DNA from: Candidatus Fermentibacterota bacterium | Lineage (GTDB): Bacteria; Fermentibacterota; Fermentibacteria; Fermentibacterales; JCC-6 | Direction of reading: 5' to 3' | DNA length: 13,252 nucleotides | NCBI GenBank assembly: GCA_030607835.1 | Contig: JAUWJE010000022.1 | Span: 1 to 13,252 of the forward strand | Part shown: in pieces, positions 1 to 6,985 of the stretch | How the letters are laid out: every line of letters starts with the position of its first letter | Numbering within the stretch: position 1 is the stretch's first letter | Notes under the pieces: model-generated | Told to the model about the DNA's origin: nothing | The model's database searches: none | The model's input: the letters and a program-made list of their open reading frames with translations, nothing else | Position numbers and translations under genes: made by a program

Positions 1-641
1 TGAAGTTCTGTATTAATAACAGGACAGAACTGCCGTCAAAGGATCTTTCTTACCTCCAGGTCAATTCTGCTGATGGAAGAGACTATATCAGAGAAATGGA
101 ATTCGCAATGGATTACGCCGCCGAGAACCGGAGAAGGCTTATGATAGAGTTCAAGGAGGTATTCACAGAAGTGAAAGGGAAGGTCAGTTTCTCAACGGAA
201 ATCAATATACACCATAATTACGCAGCTCTGGAAAAACACTTCGGCAGAAAGGTCTGGATTCACAGGAAAGGCGCCACTTCAGCAAGGAAAGGTCAGAAGG
301 GAATTGTCCCAGGCAGCATGGGAACATTCTCGTACATCGTCGAGGGTCTCGGGAATCCTGATTCATTCAACAGTTGTGCGCATGGAGCCGGAAGGGTAAT
401 GGGCAGACGAGAGGCTTCACGAAAACTCTCCGTAAGCGACTGCGACAGATCCATGAAAGGCATCGTTTTCGAAGGATGGAAAAGATACAGAGGATTCGGT
501 CGAAAGAAACATGGCTCTCCTTCACATGATCTCAGCGAGGCTCCAGCAGCTTACAAGAACATAGAAGATGTGATGGAAGCCCAGCGGGATCTCGTAACAC
601 CTGTTGTCAGGCTGAAACCACTTGGTGTTGTGAAAGGCTGA
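1..641 (+). CDS. rtcB: RtcB-type RNA-splicing ligase, 3' part only (5' end beyond the window)
   Basis: RtcB joins RNA 2',3'-cyclic phosphate (or 3'-phosphate) ends to 5'-OH ends using GTP and Mn2+, in tRNA splicing or RNA repair. The frame is open from base 3, so the visible 212 residues are roughly the C-terminal half of a protein usually about 480 residues long. Seen in order: an NSADGRDY segment near residue 21, HHN at 70-72 (equivalent to the Mn-binding His-Asn), HRKGAT at 87-92, PGSMGT at 103-108, and HGAGR at 127-131, whose His takes the GMP in characterised RtcB. The protein ends in the family-typical PLGVVKG. All catalytic elements of this half are present. The first ATG in frame (96) is internal, because family-like sequence continues upstream of it. 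No archease or rtcA gene is visible downstream. Confidence 0.95.
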   Translation, partial: KFCINNRTELPSKDLSYLQVNSADGRDYIREMEFAMDYAAENRRRLMIEFKEVFTEVKGKVSFSTEINIHHNYAALEKHFGRKVWIHRKGATSARKGQKGIVPGSMGTFSYIVEGLGNPDSFNSCAHGAGRVMGRREASRKLSVSDCDRSMKGIVFEGWKRYRGFGRKKHGSPSHDLSEAPAAYKNIEDVMEAQRDLVTPVVRLKPLGVVKG

Positions 642-728
642 GCAAAAAATGCATGACCTCAGATGGTGTATATCTCGACAAGGTTGATTCATTTGAAATC
701 TGGGAAGAATAATCTGAAAGGGAACTCT

Positions 729-1232
729 ATGTTAAGAGAAATTCAAACAAGACGCAGTGTCAGAAAATACAGAGATGAACCGATTCCTTCTGATAAGATT
801 GAATCACTGCTTCGCGCTGCTATGCAGGCTCCTTCTGCTCGTAATTGTCAGCCATGGGAATTCATAGTAATCACTCAGCAGAAGTTACTGAATAAGATAC
901 CCGAATTCCATCCATACTCAAAAATGGTTCCGAATGCCGGAGCTGCTATTCTCGTGTGTGGCAACGCTAAGCTTCAAAGCGAACCGGGATACATTGTACA
1001 GGACTGTTCAGCAGCTGTTCAGAACCTTCTTCTCGAAGCGGTTCACCAGAATCTCGGAGCAGTCTGGCTTGGTGTATACCCTAGAGAAGAAAGGATGAAG
1101 GGGATGGTAGAACTGTTCGATCTTCCAGATCATATCATTCCTGTCGCTCTGATCTCGATAGGAGTCCCTGCTGAAGTTCCTGAGCCCGAGGATCGATTCA
1201 GGAAAGAAAAGATTCACTTCGACTGCTGGTAA
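729..1232 (+). CDS. Nitroreductase-family FMN oxidoreductase
   Basis: A 167-residue cytoplasmic flavoprotein of the nitroreductase superfamily, which uses FMN and NAD(P)H to reduce nitro compounds, quinones or related acceptors; the real substrate cannot be read from sequence. The N-terminal FMN-phosphate motif RRSVRKY (residues 8-14) is followed by APSARNCQPWEF (34-45), then GAVWLG (110-115), and the compact subfamily's C-terminal RF..EKIHFDCW ending. The frame is open to 663, but ATG 729 is preferred: AAAGGGA lies about 6 bases before it and family homology begins there. It lies 87 bases after rtcB on the same strand and may share its transcript. A hairpin follows the stop codon directly. 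Confidence 0.9.
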   Translation: MLREIQTRRSVRKYRDEPIPSDKIESLLRAAMQAPSARNCQPWEFIVITQQKLLNKIPEFHPYSKMVPNAGAAILVCGNAKLQSEPGYIVQDCSAAVQNLLLEAVHQNLGAVWLGVYPREERMKGMVELFDLPDHIIPVALISIGVPAEVPEPEDRFRKEKIHFDCW

Positions 1233-1252
1233 TTCCTATCCAATGATAGGAA
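1233..1252. other. Perfect 8-bp hairpin directly after the nitroreductase stop codon
   Basis: TTCCTATC (1233-1240) and GATAGGAA (1245-1252) are exact inverted repeats around a CAAT tetraloop, starting on the base after the TAA stop. No T-run follows on the plus strand, so it is not a standard intrinsic terminator. It could stabilise the mRNA 3' end or act as a weak attenuator before the gene at 1310. Confidence 0.55.
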
Positions 1253-1309
1253 AATGGAATTTATACCGGTAAGACTTGTATCTGTAATAAAGAGGAGAAA
1301 GGAAACTTC

Positions 1310-2449
1310 ATGTCCGGAAGAATGATCATGCTTCTGTTAGTTATCACAGCGATTTCCTCTCCAGCAGTTATTGCTGAACCATGGTTCGAAGATCTGGAAA
1401 CGTCAATTGCAGATCTGCCATGGATATACGAAGCCATGATTATGAGAGTCGGAAACAGTTCAGTCACCGTTATTGTGAAGGAAGTATTTTCTGGAGATGC
1501 ATTCGCCGGTGATACCCTTAATATCGATTTCTGGGAGATGGGTGCATGCATGGCCTATAACCTGACCGAGGAAAAAGAAATTCTCCTTATTCCCGACAGC
1601 AGCGGGAATCTGCAGATTGCAGGATTTCCAGCTAACGGTTTCTATTTGCTCAAAGGTTTCTACGATTTCAATGCTTTCCTGCTTGAACCAGGTGTTATAA
1701 GCAGAGAAGAGCTTGAGATCCTCTGTTCCGGCAACTCTTTGAATGAACGAATTGTGGAGATTGACATCTGGTTCGCTGGAGTCAGCCAATTCCTCGATGC
1801 GAAAGCTACTGAAACGGAAAATGGGTGGTATATCGAATCAAATTTTCCACCTCTTGATGAGCTTGATCTTTCAATGCGGCAGCTGAGACTTGGAGGAATG
1901 GACAACCTGCTCATCGAGCCATCTGTCTATATCACAATCCCGGGGGATGATGGAAACGATCTGATTCTCTCGGGAAGGGTCATGTCCTGCTCTGAAAATA
2001 TATACAGGTGCTTAGTATATCCCACAGCTCCGGTAATCAGAACTATCGATGTTCTATCTCTATACCTATCAGACGGAGTCCATCCGGAGGCACCGGTGCT
2101 TGATGTTGAAATAATCGGAGCGGATCCCGCGGATATTGGCCTTTCGGAAGAACCTTTCCTGACAACTGATGAATACGGCAATCTGATGCTGAGTGGTGAA
2201 AATGGACTTCTTCCGGTAAACTCGATCCACACAGGGGACAGCAACAGAAGACCCGCAATAGGATTCGGCGGCATCGGAGATAACGCGACTACTGTCCTGT
2301 TTGACTTCAGCGGTTTGCATGAAGGTCCATCAGGCCATCTTGCTACCGATATCTTCGATGCTCTTGAAAAAGGAGTTGTGGAAGGTGCAATCAGTATAGA
2401 CTATTCATCGGAAATAGCCCGTTTCAAATTACACATCAGGAGACAGTGA
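1310..2449 (+). CDS. Exported protein of unknown function, 379 aa
   Basis: I do not recognise this gene. It starts with a plausible Sec signal peptide: an Arg at residue 4, a hydrophobic core MLLLVITAI and a likely cleavage after VIA (residue 22). GGAGAAAGGA just upstream of the ATG supports the start. The mature part is acidic and has no further membrane span, so it is probably periplasmic or secreted. Residues about 38-115 (VTVIVKEVFSGD..AGDTLNI, a Cys-containing segment, EKEILLIPD, then GFYLLKG) have the look of an NTR/TIMP-like OB-fold domain: a lead read by eye, not a firm call. The middle and C-terminal parts are beta-rich with many turn residues. It lies 77 bases after the nitroreductase and converges on the channel gene. 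Confidence 0.75.
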   Translation: MSGRMIMLLLVITAISSPAVIAEPWFEDLETSIADLPWIYEAMIMRVGNSSVTVIVKEVFSGDAFAGDTLNIDFWEMGACMAYNLTEEKEILLIPDSSGNLQIAGFPANGFYLLKGFYDFNAFLLEPGVISREELEILCSGNSLNERIVEIDIWFAGVSQFLDAKATETENGWYIESNFPPLDELDLSMRQLRLGGMDNLLIEPSVYITIPGDDGNDLILSGRVMSCSENIYRCLVYPTAPVIRTIDVLSLYLSDGVHPEAPVLDVEIIGADPADIGLSEEPFLTTDEYGNLMLSGENGLLPVNSIHTGDSNRRPAIGFGGIGDNATTVLFDFSGLHEGPSGHLATDIFDALEKGVVEGAISIDYSSEIARFKLHIRRQ

Positions 2450-2470
2450 CAATCAGACTCAGTGGTGCAA

Positions 2471-2491
2471 AAAGAAGCATGATGACTTCTA
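2471..2491 (-). terminator. Probable intrinsic terminator of the MscS-type channel gene
   Basis: Read on the minus strand, the stop codon TAG runs into a stem AGAAG(T)CA / TGCTTCT: 7 pairs with one bulged T and a TCA loop. A short T-run (TTCTTTTTG) follows. The stem is AT-rich and weak, but position and T-run fit an intrinsic terminator in this convergent gap. Confidence 0.4.
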
Positions 2492-3994
2492 TCTTATCCC
2501 GAAGAAATCCCTTATTCGACCAAGGATATGATCCTTTTGAGCAGGCTGTTCGTGTTCTTGTTCCTCGATTGATCTATCCATCACCCTGCTTGAAAGATCC
2601 TCCAGTCGCTTTTCCAGCATTTCAGAAAGTGGTTCAAGGACTGAGGGTTCCGTTTCCAGCAGGTCGGCCAGACCATCTTTATTAACAACTATTACTTCAG
2701 TTTCAGATGCTGCGGAGGCCGATGCGGAGCGCAGCTCACCTGTAAGAAGGCTCATTTCACCAAAGTAATTTCCTTCCTGGAGGTCTGCGAGATGAGTTTT
2801 TCGATCTGAGTTATCAGAGATATAAATATCGACCTTGCCTTCCGAGATAATGAACAGGGAATCACCTGAATCCCCCTGATGAACAAGTACCTCTCCCTTT
2901 GAATAGAGGTGTTTGGAGGAATTCTCAGCAAGTTTCAGGATCTGTTCGTCGTTAAGTAATTTAAACAGTTCCACTTTTCTGAGCTCATTGAATATTTCTG
3001 TTTTGAGCAGTTCTTTGATTCTTGTATCGTGATCCTCAGGAACAGTTCTAACAGTCACATCCCTGATCGGGAACGGAATTGAAAGTCCAGCCCTTCGAAG
3101 GCTGTACCAGATATGTGTTCTGACTGCATTTTCAATTTCAGGTTTTCTGTGGTATTCTGAGATCCAGAAACGCACATCATAATTGACAGTGTAATTATCA
3201 AATTCGTCAAGCAAAACATGAGGAATCGGTTTTTTCAGAACTCCATCGGTCTTATCGAATATCCCTGAAATTATTTTTTTCACTTGTCCTGGTGAATGAG
3301 CGTAAGCCATTCCGACTTCTATCCTGCACATATGCTGTCTATTCGGGCGGGAGTAATTTGTAACGATATTCTTCGAAACGGTAGCGTTTGGAATGGTAAC
3401 ATGATCTCCGGCTCTGGTTCGTATAGTGAGAGTCCTCCAGTTCATCTGTACGATTCCACCCTCTTCTTCCCCGACACTTATCCATTCACCCACTTTATAG
3501 GGCCTCTCCATCTGAAGGGCCAGACCCGCAAACAGATTACCCAGTATATCCTGAAGGGAAAGTCCGATTACAGCTGAAAGAACGGTTGACGTAACAAGGA
3601 ACGCGGTGAGTTTAACTCCGAATATTCCGTTGAGAATGGCAACAGCGACGATTGCCAGAACGATGAAGTTGATCATGTCTATTATCAGTCTCGGAATGTG
3701 AATATCGCCTTGTTTCTTAAGAAGATAGTCCCACAGCAACAGGTTCAGAACCTGCAGAATTGTGTTAGCACCGAGCATGATTGTAGCAGCAAGAGCAATC
3801 CTGGAGTAGGATGATTCTTCAGGTACACCGAACATCTTCATCACAAGGTATGATGCACCGGCAATCCCGGCCAGCAGAATCCAGAGCTTCAGCCGGCTTC
3901 CTGGTGCATGTTTTCTGATCATCCAGAGAATAAGCCCTACTGCAAGACCTAGAACAACGGCTTGGATACCGTGCACAATCATCTGGTGACTCAA
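2489..3994 (-). CDS. MscS-family channel with C-terminal cyclic-nucleotide-binding domain
   Basis: A 501-residue inner-membrane protein. Hydrophobic segments lie near residues 10-26, 36-54, 64-90 and 103-125. The pore-lining helix then runs from about 128 to 160 and passes into ERPYKVGEWI (163-172), the pattern of MscS TM3 and the start of its beta domain. GGIVQMNWRTL (179-189) and TIPNATVSKNI (200-210) belong to that domain. Residues about 343-460 form a cNMP-binding fold with FGEMSLL (411-417) and Arg422; the Glu and Arg that contact cyclic nucleotide in CAP-type domains are both present. This architecture matches the bacterial cyclic-nucleotide-gated (bCNG) branch of the MscS superfamily, so gating by cAMP or cGMP is inferred. 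A charged tail follows. The start is TTG at 3994, 7 bases after GGGAGG; the ATG at 3982 is a poorer alternative. No cyclase gene is in the window. Confidence 0.9.
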   Translation of the reverse strand: MSHQMIVHGIQAVVLGLAVGLILWMIRKHAPGSRLKLWILLAGIAGASYLVMKMFGVPEESSYSRIALAATIMLGANTILQVLNLLLWDYLLKKQGDIHIPRLIIDMINFIVLAIVAVAILNGIFGVKLTAFLVTSTVLSAVIGLSLQDILGNLFAGLALQMERPYKVGEWISVGEEEGGIVQMNWRTLTIRTRAGDHVTIPNATVSKNIVTNYSRPNRQHMCRIEVGMAYAHSPGQVKKIISGIFDKTDGVLKKPIPHVLLDEFDNYTVNYDVRFWISEYHRKPEIENAVRTHIWYSLRRAGLSIPFPIRDVTVRTVPEDHDTRIKELLKTEIFNELRKVELFKLLNDEQILKLAENSSKHLYSKGEVLVHQGDSGDSLFIISEGKVDIYISDNSDRKTHLADLQEGNYFGEMSLLTGELRSASASAASETEVIVVNKDGLADLLETEPSVLEPLSEMLEKRLEDLSSRVMDRSIEEQEHEQPAQKDHILGRIRDFFGIR

Positions 3995-4021
3995 GAATCA
4001 ACCTCCCGGTAAAATCATCGT

Positions 4022-4051
4022 AGTATACAATACCAGGAGCCTGACCGACAA
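4022..4051 (-). promoter_or_regulatory. Sigma70-type promoter for the channel gene
   Basis: On the minus strand, TTGTCG (4046-4051) is followed after 18 bases by TATACT (4022-4027), matching the -35 and -10 consensus at 4/6 and 5/6. Transcription would begin near 4015, leaving a leader of about 20 bases that contains the GGGAGG ribosome-binding site. Confidence 0.5.
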
Positions 4052-4135
4052 TGAAGTATAGGCATAAAACCCGCACAGCTGGCTATAATGCCCGTATTTC
4101 CACCGCGAATGTCTTATTTGAAGTATGCGCGAAAG

Positions 4136-4164
4136 TTGACCTGTTCTTTCTGTTGGACTATCAA
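4136..4164 (+). promoter_or_regulatory. Candidate sigma70 promoter for the Cys-pair/HEWG gene pair
   Basis: TTGACC (4136-4141), a 17-base spacer, and TATCAA (4159-4164) match the -35 and -10 boxes at 5/6 and 4/6. Transcription would start near 4171, giving a leader of about 75 bases that holds two tandem CTGATRTC copies (4179-4186, 4188-4195) and the palindrome at 4199-4212. A perfect TATAAT at 4084-4089 lacks a convincing -35. Confidence 0.4.
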
Positions 4165-4198
4165 ATGTTATACATTCACTGATATCTCTGATGTCAGG

Positions 4199-4212
4199 AA
4201 GGAATATTCCTT
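4199..4212. promoter_or_regulatory. 14-bp perfect palindrome in the leader, possible operator or hairpin
   Basis: AAGGAATATTCCTT is its own reverse complement. As DNA it resembles a binding site for a dimeric regulator. As RNA it can fold to a stem with an ATAT loop, extended by a G-U and a G-C pair (4197-4214), close to the ribosome-binding sites before 4234 and 4246. Which form acts cannot be told from sequence. Confidence 0.45.
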
Positions 4213-4245
4213 TCGCGCAGGAGTATTATCGATATGGAGGATGCA

Positions 4246-4728
4246 ATGAATATGAAAATAATCACGGTTTCAATAATGGTTGTGTTAATCATGACGGGAA
4301 TAGTGTCTGCCGGTGAGATGATCAGGCTGACCTGTCCCGGATGCGGCTGCCGTTCAGGTGATCTCTGCGTCGGACTCGGAAAATCCGCCAGAGGTCAAAA
4401 CACTATCTTCTTCGAACCTGCGGAAGGTAGGTTCATGGGTGTTTTCATGAATGTGGGCATGCTCTTCCAGGATAGCAAAGGTTTGGAACTCGAGCACTCC
4501 TTCTTCTCTGGAGGCGGGGATGAAAACGAACTCTGGGAGGAGTACCTGGAATTCTTCAGCGAGACAGCATGGCCTGACACCATATGGCTGGCGGATACTC
4601 CAGCCTGGTTCTCCTTCGATGTCCCCGAGACTAGCCTTGAAGGGTACCTGGTCAGGATTGAAGAACCGTACCTGTGTCCTCTTTGCAGGGGATTAATGGA
4701 TTACGAGGTGACAGGACTCTGGGACTGA
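4246..4728 (+). CDS. Small exported protein with CPGCGC / CPLC cysteine pairs (zinc-ribbon-like), unknown function
   Basis: No named family recognised. From ATG 4246 the protein has 160 residues, beginning with a signal peptide (Lys4, hydrophobic core, likely cleavage near IVSA, residue 22). The mature chain has C30-P-G-C33-G-C35 and C41 at its start, and CPLC (C144, C147) near its end. Two CxxC knuckles at opposite ends suggest one metal site, or a structural disulfide set, bringing the termini together around an acidic, Trp/Phe-rich core. GGAGG lies 5 bases before ATG 4246; ATG 4234 is in frame with AGGAG 10 bases upstream and remains possible, adding four residues. The next gene starts 39 bases downstream on the same strand, so the two are probably co-transcribed, and both are predicted exported. 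Confidence 0.75.
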   Translation: MNMKIITVSIMVVLIMTGIVSAGEMIRLTCPGCGCRSGDLCVGLGKSARGQNTIFFEPAEGRFMGVFMNVGMLFQDSKGLELEHSFFSGGGDENELWEEYLEFFSETAWPDTIWLADTPAWFSFDVPETSLEGYLVRIEEPYLCPLCRGLMDYEVTGLWD

Positions 4729-4767
4729 TAGATATGTCCCGCACGATTATGATGAAAGGACACTGGG

Positions 4768-5691
4768 ATGATTCCATTGATGTTTGCAGCAGCACTTGTC
4801 GATACCGTTTTTGCTCCCCCGCCCGATTGGAATACGATTTATGTACACGAATGGGGCGCAATAACTTTTGCTGAGGAAGTAATATTCGGAGCAGCACCAT
4901 CACCTGATCTTTTCGGGGAGTATACGAATCCGGATGAATGGGATGAACCAGTAGCAAGAGCCCCCGTTGTTTACTTCTACGGTGCTTCTTTCCAGGGTAC
5001 TTTCACTGTCACAGTTCCAGCTGGAACATTTTACGAAACCTGGCCAAATCCGGAGAAACTGACCGCCTTTGGTCCCTTGCAGCTGCCTAACTCATCCAGA
5101 GCTGTATGGACAATTTCAGGTACCTCGTGGGAGGAACCCGGCACAACTGATACTCCAGCTGGAATGGACGGATTAAGTGTTTCCCCCGAGATCCTGGATA
5201 TCTGGAGATGGCCTCCATCGTTTCTGCTGGAGTTCGCTGATGGAGCACGTGAAAAATTCGTTTATTACGAGTGCGCTCTTGAACCGATAAGCAATGATGA
5301 CTTCTATCCTGCTCTCCTGACAGATACAGGAACTATACTGAGCCCTGAATATCATGGTGAGCTGATAAGGTTCATCAAATCGGACGGGAAGGTCATCATC
5401 GATCCTGATACTTCTAACTCTGAAGTACTACATGCAACCGAATCTGGAGATATGGATATCCTTGAAACCCTCTGCTCCAGGGCTGGCGGAACTATGAAAT
5501 CAGATGAGATCAATGCAATGTGGACTACATGGGAAGACTGGGTCTACAACGGTTCCTGGAGCGGTGATACTCTTCTGATTTTCCCCCTTCCTGATGAGAC
5601 TGTTGAAAGGATGAGCAGTATTTCATTGGAAACAACAGAAGAGCATGATATAGAATACAGCAGGTTCTATCTTGGGATAATCTCAAATTGA
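4768..5691 (+). CDS. Exported 'VHEWG'-type protein of unknown function
   Basis: A 307-residue protein with a short N-terminal hydrophobic stretch ending VFA at residue 16. That stretch resembles a signal peptide but lacks the usual Lys/Arg; no in-frame upstream start repairs this. Just after the leader comes YVHEWGAITF (HEWG at 27-30), then RAPVVYFYG (64-72), FTVTVPAG with ETWP, and REKFVYYE near residue 160. From memory, exported proteins in Planctomycetes and Myxococcota share this order: VHEWGTFTS, then METPV(I/L)YFY, then FP.G..TEWYP, then a F(L/V)(F/Y)YRG segment. I assign it to that uncharacterised family on motif order. No catalytic site is known to me; the His-Glu-Trp is an obvious candidate metal or active-site element. 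AAAGGA lies 7 bases before the ATG. It is probably in an operon with the Cys-pair gene. Confidence 0.75.
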   Translation: MIPLMFAAALVDTVFAPPPDWNTIYVHEWGAITFAEEVIFGAAPSPDLFGEYTNPDEWDEPVARAPVVYFYGASFQGTFTVTVPAGTFYETWPNPEKLTAFGPLQLPNSSRAVWTISGTSWEEPGTTDTPAGMDGLSVSPEILDIWRWPPSFLLEFADGAREKFVYYECALEPISNDDFYPALLTDTGTILSPEYHGELIRFIKSDGKVIIDPDTSNSEVLHATESGDMDILETLCSRAGGTMKSDEINAMWTTWEDWVYNGSWSGDTLLIFPLPDETVERMSSISLETTEEHDIEYSRFYLGIISN

Positions 5692-5753
5692 AGTATTGAA
5701 TCTGCGAACAGTTCCATACAGAGCTTCTTCACCAGCTCAAGTAAGAAGTTGTG

Positions 5754-6011
5754 TTATTCTTCTTCTGTTTTCACAACGATTGTGCAATTTGCTACAAGAG
5801 CAGCAATCGCTCCAACGGCTGCCCAGACCGGAAGTAATACTACGGCCACAGCACCCAGAGTCATCGGAACTTCAATCAGAACTCTTCCATTTTCATTTAT
5901 TATGATGATATGCCTTATATTACCCTGATGTAGAAGCTCCTTTAATTTGGCAACGAGATCCTTGCCGCAAACATGAAATTCCTTAGTTGTCGTATTTTTT
6001 TCTTCCTGCAT
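5754..6011 (-). CDS. DUF4342-type small protein
   Basis: An 85-residue protein matching the DUF4342 pattern: EFHVCGKDLVAKLKELL (11-27), NIRHIIIINENGRVLIEVP (31-49), then a hydrophobic segment TLGAVAVVLLPVWAAVGAIAA (51-71) and NCTIVV. An amphipathic N-terminal part, a small beta hairpin and one membrane-like helix fit the family; its function is unknown. GGAGG sits 7 bases before the ATG. Its start lies 2 bases after the thiL stop, so it is the third gene of the mtnP-thiL operon and may be translated by coupling. It converges on the HEWG gene. Confidence 0.85.
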   Translation of the reverse strand: MQEEKNTTTKEFHVCGKDLVAKLKELLHQGNIRHIIIINENGRVLIEVPMTLGAVAVVLLPVWAAVGAIAALVANCTIVVKTEEE

Positions 6012-6013
6012 TT

Positions 6014-6979
6014 CTAAACCTCCAGATGATCGTATCCTGTTGTTTCCACATTTACTGATCTTCCATTCATCAAAACACTCACTCTCCCCGCGCCCTCCTT
6101 TGCGTAACCAACTTTTTTACATCCTGCAGACGCGAATTCACTTTGCTCAGGTGCACTGAAAAGCAGCACAAAATCTTCGCCAGCTGATGCAGCTTCAAGT
6201 GGTCTGTCTTTTACAGAGTTGTAGAAAATCGATTCATCAATGTCAAGAACTATATCAACCCTGCTCTCACAGGAAAGGTGCCAGGCCTCTGAGAAGAGAC
6301 CATCGGAAACATCAATCCCGCAAATAACACCCTTTCTCCTCAGTTCGGAAGCAAGTTCAAGCTCAGCTCGAGGAAGCAGAAAGGCTCTAATCTGTTCCAG
6401 TCGATCCGCAGATACTTCCCCGGAGCGAGGTGTCAGATTTTCACCTTCAAGACCACCTGTCCTCTCAAGTATTGCCGGAGCATCAAGAGCCCTGCCTATC
6501 GATCCGGAAAGCCAGAGGTTGTCACCAGGTCGCAGTGTTGATCTTCTAAGCAGAGTTCCGGAATTACCTCCTTCACCAATGACAGTGAGTGTGATTCCGA
6601 AATTACTCCCCCTGATTGTTTCTCCTCCGGCAATAACGCAATCTTCTCTCTCCATCAACCCTTTGTAGAATCGTTCAATCCAGTCAATCTCCAGATCGGG
6701 AAGTAATGTGACTGCGGTAAGGATCCATCGGGGACAGGCGCCCATCGCTGCAATATCAGACAGTGCCGCTTCAAGCAATCGTCGTCCGAGAACCTCCGGC
6801 GGTGCCCACCAGCGATGGAAATGAGATCCCTCGAAATAACTGTCCGTAGTCACAACAGGACACTGGAGAGATGGGAGAACGCAGCTGTCATCACCTACAT
6901 AACTAAGTGACGGAAACGTATCCCTTAGCCTTCGTATCAGGCCCCTCTCTCCAATATCACCAACAGTTGAACCAGTCAA
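6014..6979 (-). CDS. thiL: Thiamine-monophosphate kinase
   Basis: ThiL phosphorylates thiamine monophosphate to thiamine diphosphate with ATP, the last step of cofactor formation. The 321-residue length is normal. Visible motifs: GERGLI (10-15), VGDDSCVL (28-35, the Mg-binding GDD element), TTDSYFEGSHF (44-54), SDIAAMGA (74-81), AGGETIRG (117-124), GIDVSDGL (221-228) and GEDFVLLF (267-274). The only start that fits is TTG 6979, since GERGLI follows within ten residues and no ATG precedes it. It lies 6 bases after the mtnP stop, with GAGATAGG overlapping that stop as a possible ribosome-binding site. No other thiamine gene is nearby, which suggests salvage or a scattered pathway. Confidence 0.95.
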   Translation of the reverse strand: MTGSTVGDIGERGLIRRLRDTFPSLSYVGDDSCVLPSLQCPVVTTDSYFEGSHFHRWWAPPEVLGRRLLEAALSDIAAMGACPRWILTAVTLLPDLEIDWIERFYKGLMEREDCVIAGGETIRGSNFGITLTVIGEGGNSGTLLRRSTLRPGDNLWLSGSIGRALDAPAILERTGGLEGENLTPRSGEVSADRLEQIRAFLLPRAELELASELRRKGVICGIDVSDGLFSEAWHLSCESRVDIVLDIDESIFYNSVKDRPLEAASAGEDFVLLFSAPEQSEFASAGCKKVGYAKEGAGRVSVLMNGRSVNVETTGYDHLEV

Positions 6980-6985
6980 GATAAC

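Larger units (their letters stand above)
4127..4218. repeat. 9-bp perfect inverted repeat around the promoter and leader of the Cys-pair gene
   Basis: GCGCGAAAG (4127-4135) and CTTTCGCGC (4210-4218) are exact reverse complements, 74 bases apart. The left arm touches the proposed -35 box at 4136. The right arm ends just before AGGAG and overlaps the palindrome at 4199-4212. It could be a two-site operator allowing looping, or a long-range RNA stem if transcription starts further upstream. A 9-bp GC-rich match this close to a start codon is unlikely to be accidental, but the function is inferred. Confidence 0.5.

Noticed and set aside
684..713. TTGATT / AATAAT promoter-like pair before the nitroreductase gene
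   Set aside because: The boxes match with an 18-base spacer, but transcription would start inside or after the ribosome-binding site, leaving no usable leader.
1460..2320. Several minus-strand open frames inside the exported protein gene at 1310
   Set aside because: They overlap one another and the sense gene, which has a signal peptide and a good ribosome-binding site; none has its own start signal.
4084..4089. Perfect TATAAT on the plus strand in the divergent gap
   Set aside because: No -35 at suitable spacing and no TGn extension; a better pair exists at 4136-4164.
5720..5765. CTTCTT / AAGAAG / CTTCTT alternating repeats in the convergent gap after the HEWG gene
   Set aside because: Only 6-bp AT-rich stems with long loops and no clear T-run; too weak to call a terminator.
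6240..6668. 142-codon plus-strand open frame opposite thiL
   Set aside because: It is fully antisense to a well-supported enzyme, Ser/Pro/Arg-rich as expected for a shadow frame, and has no ribosome-binding site or family resemblance.
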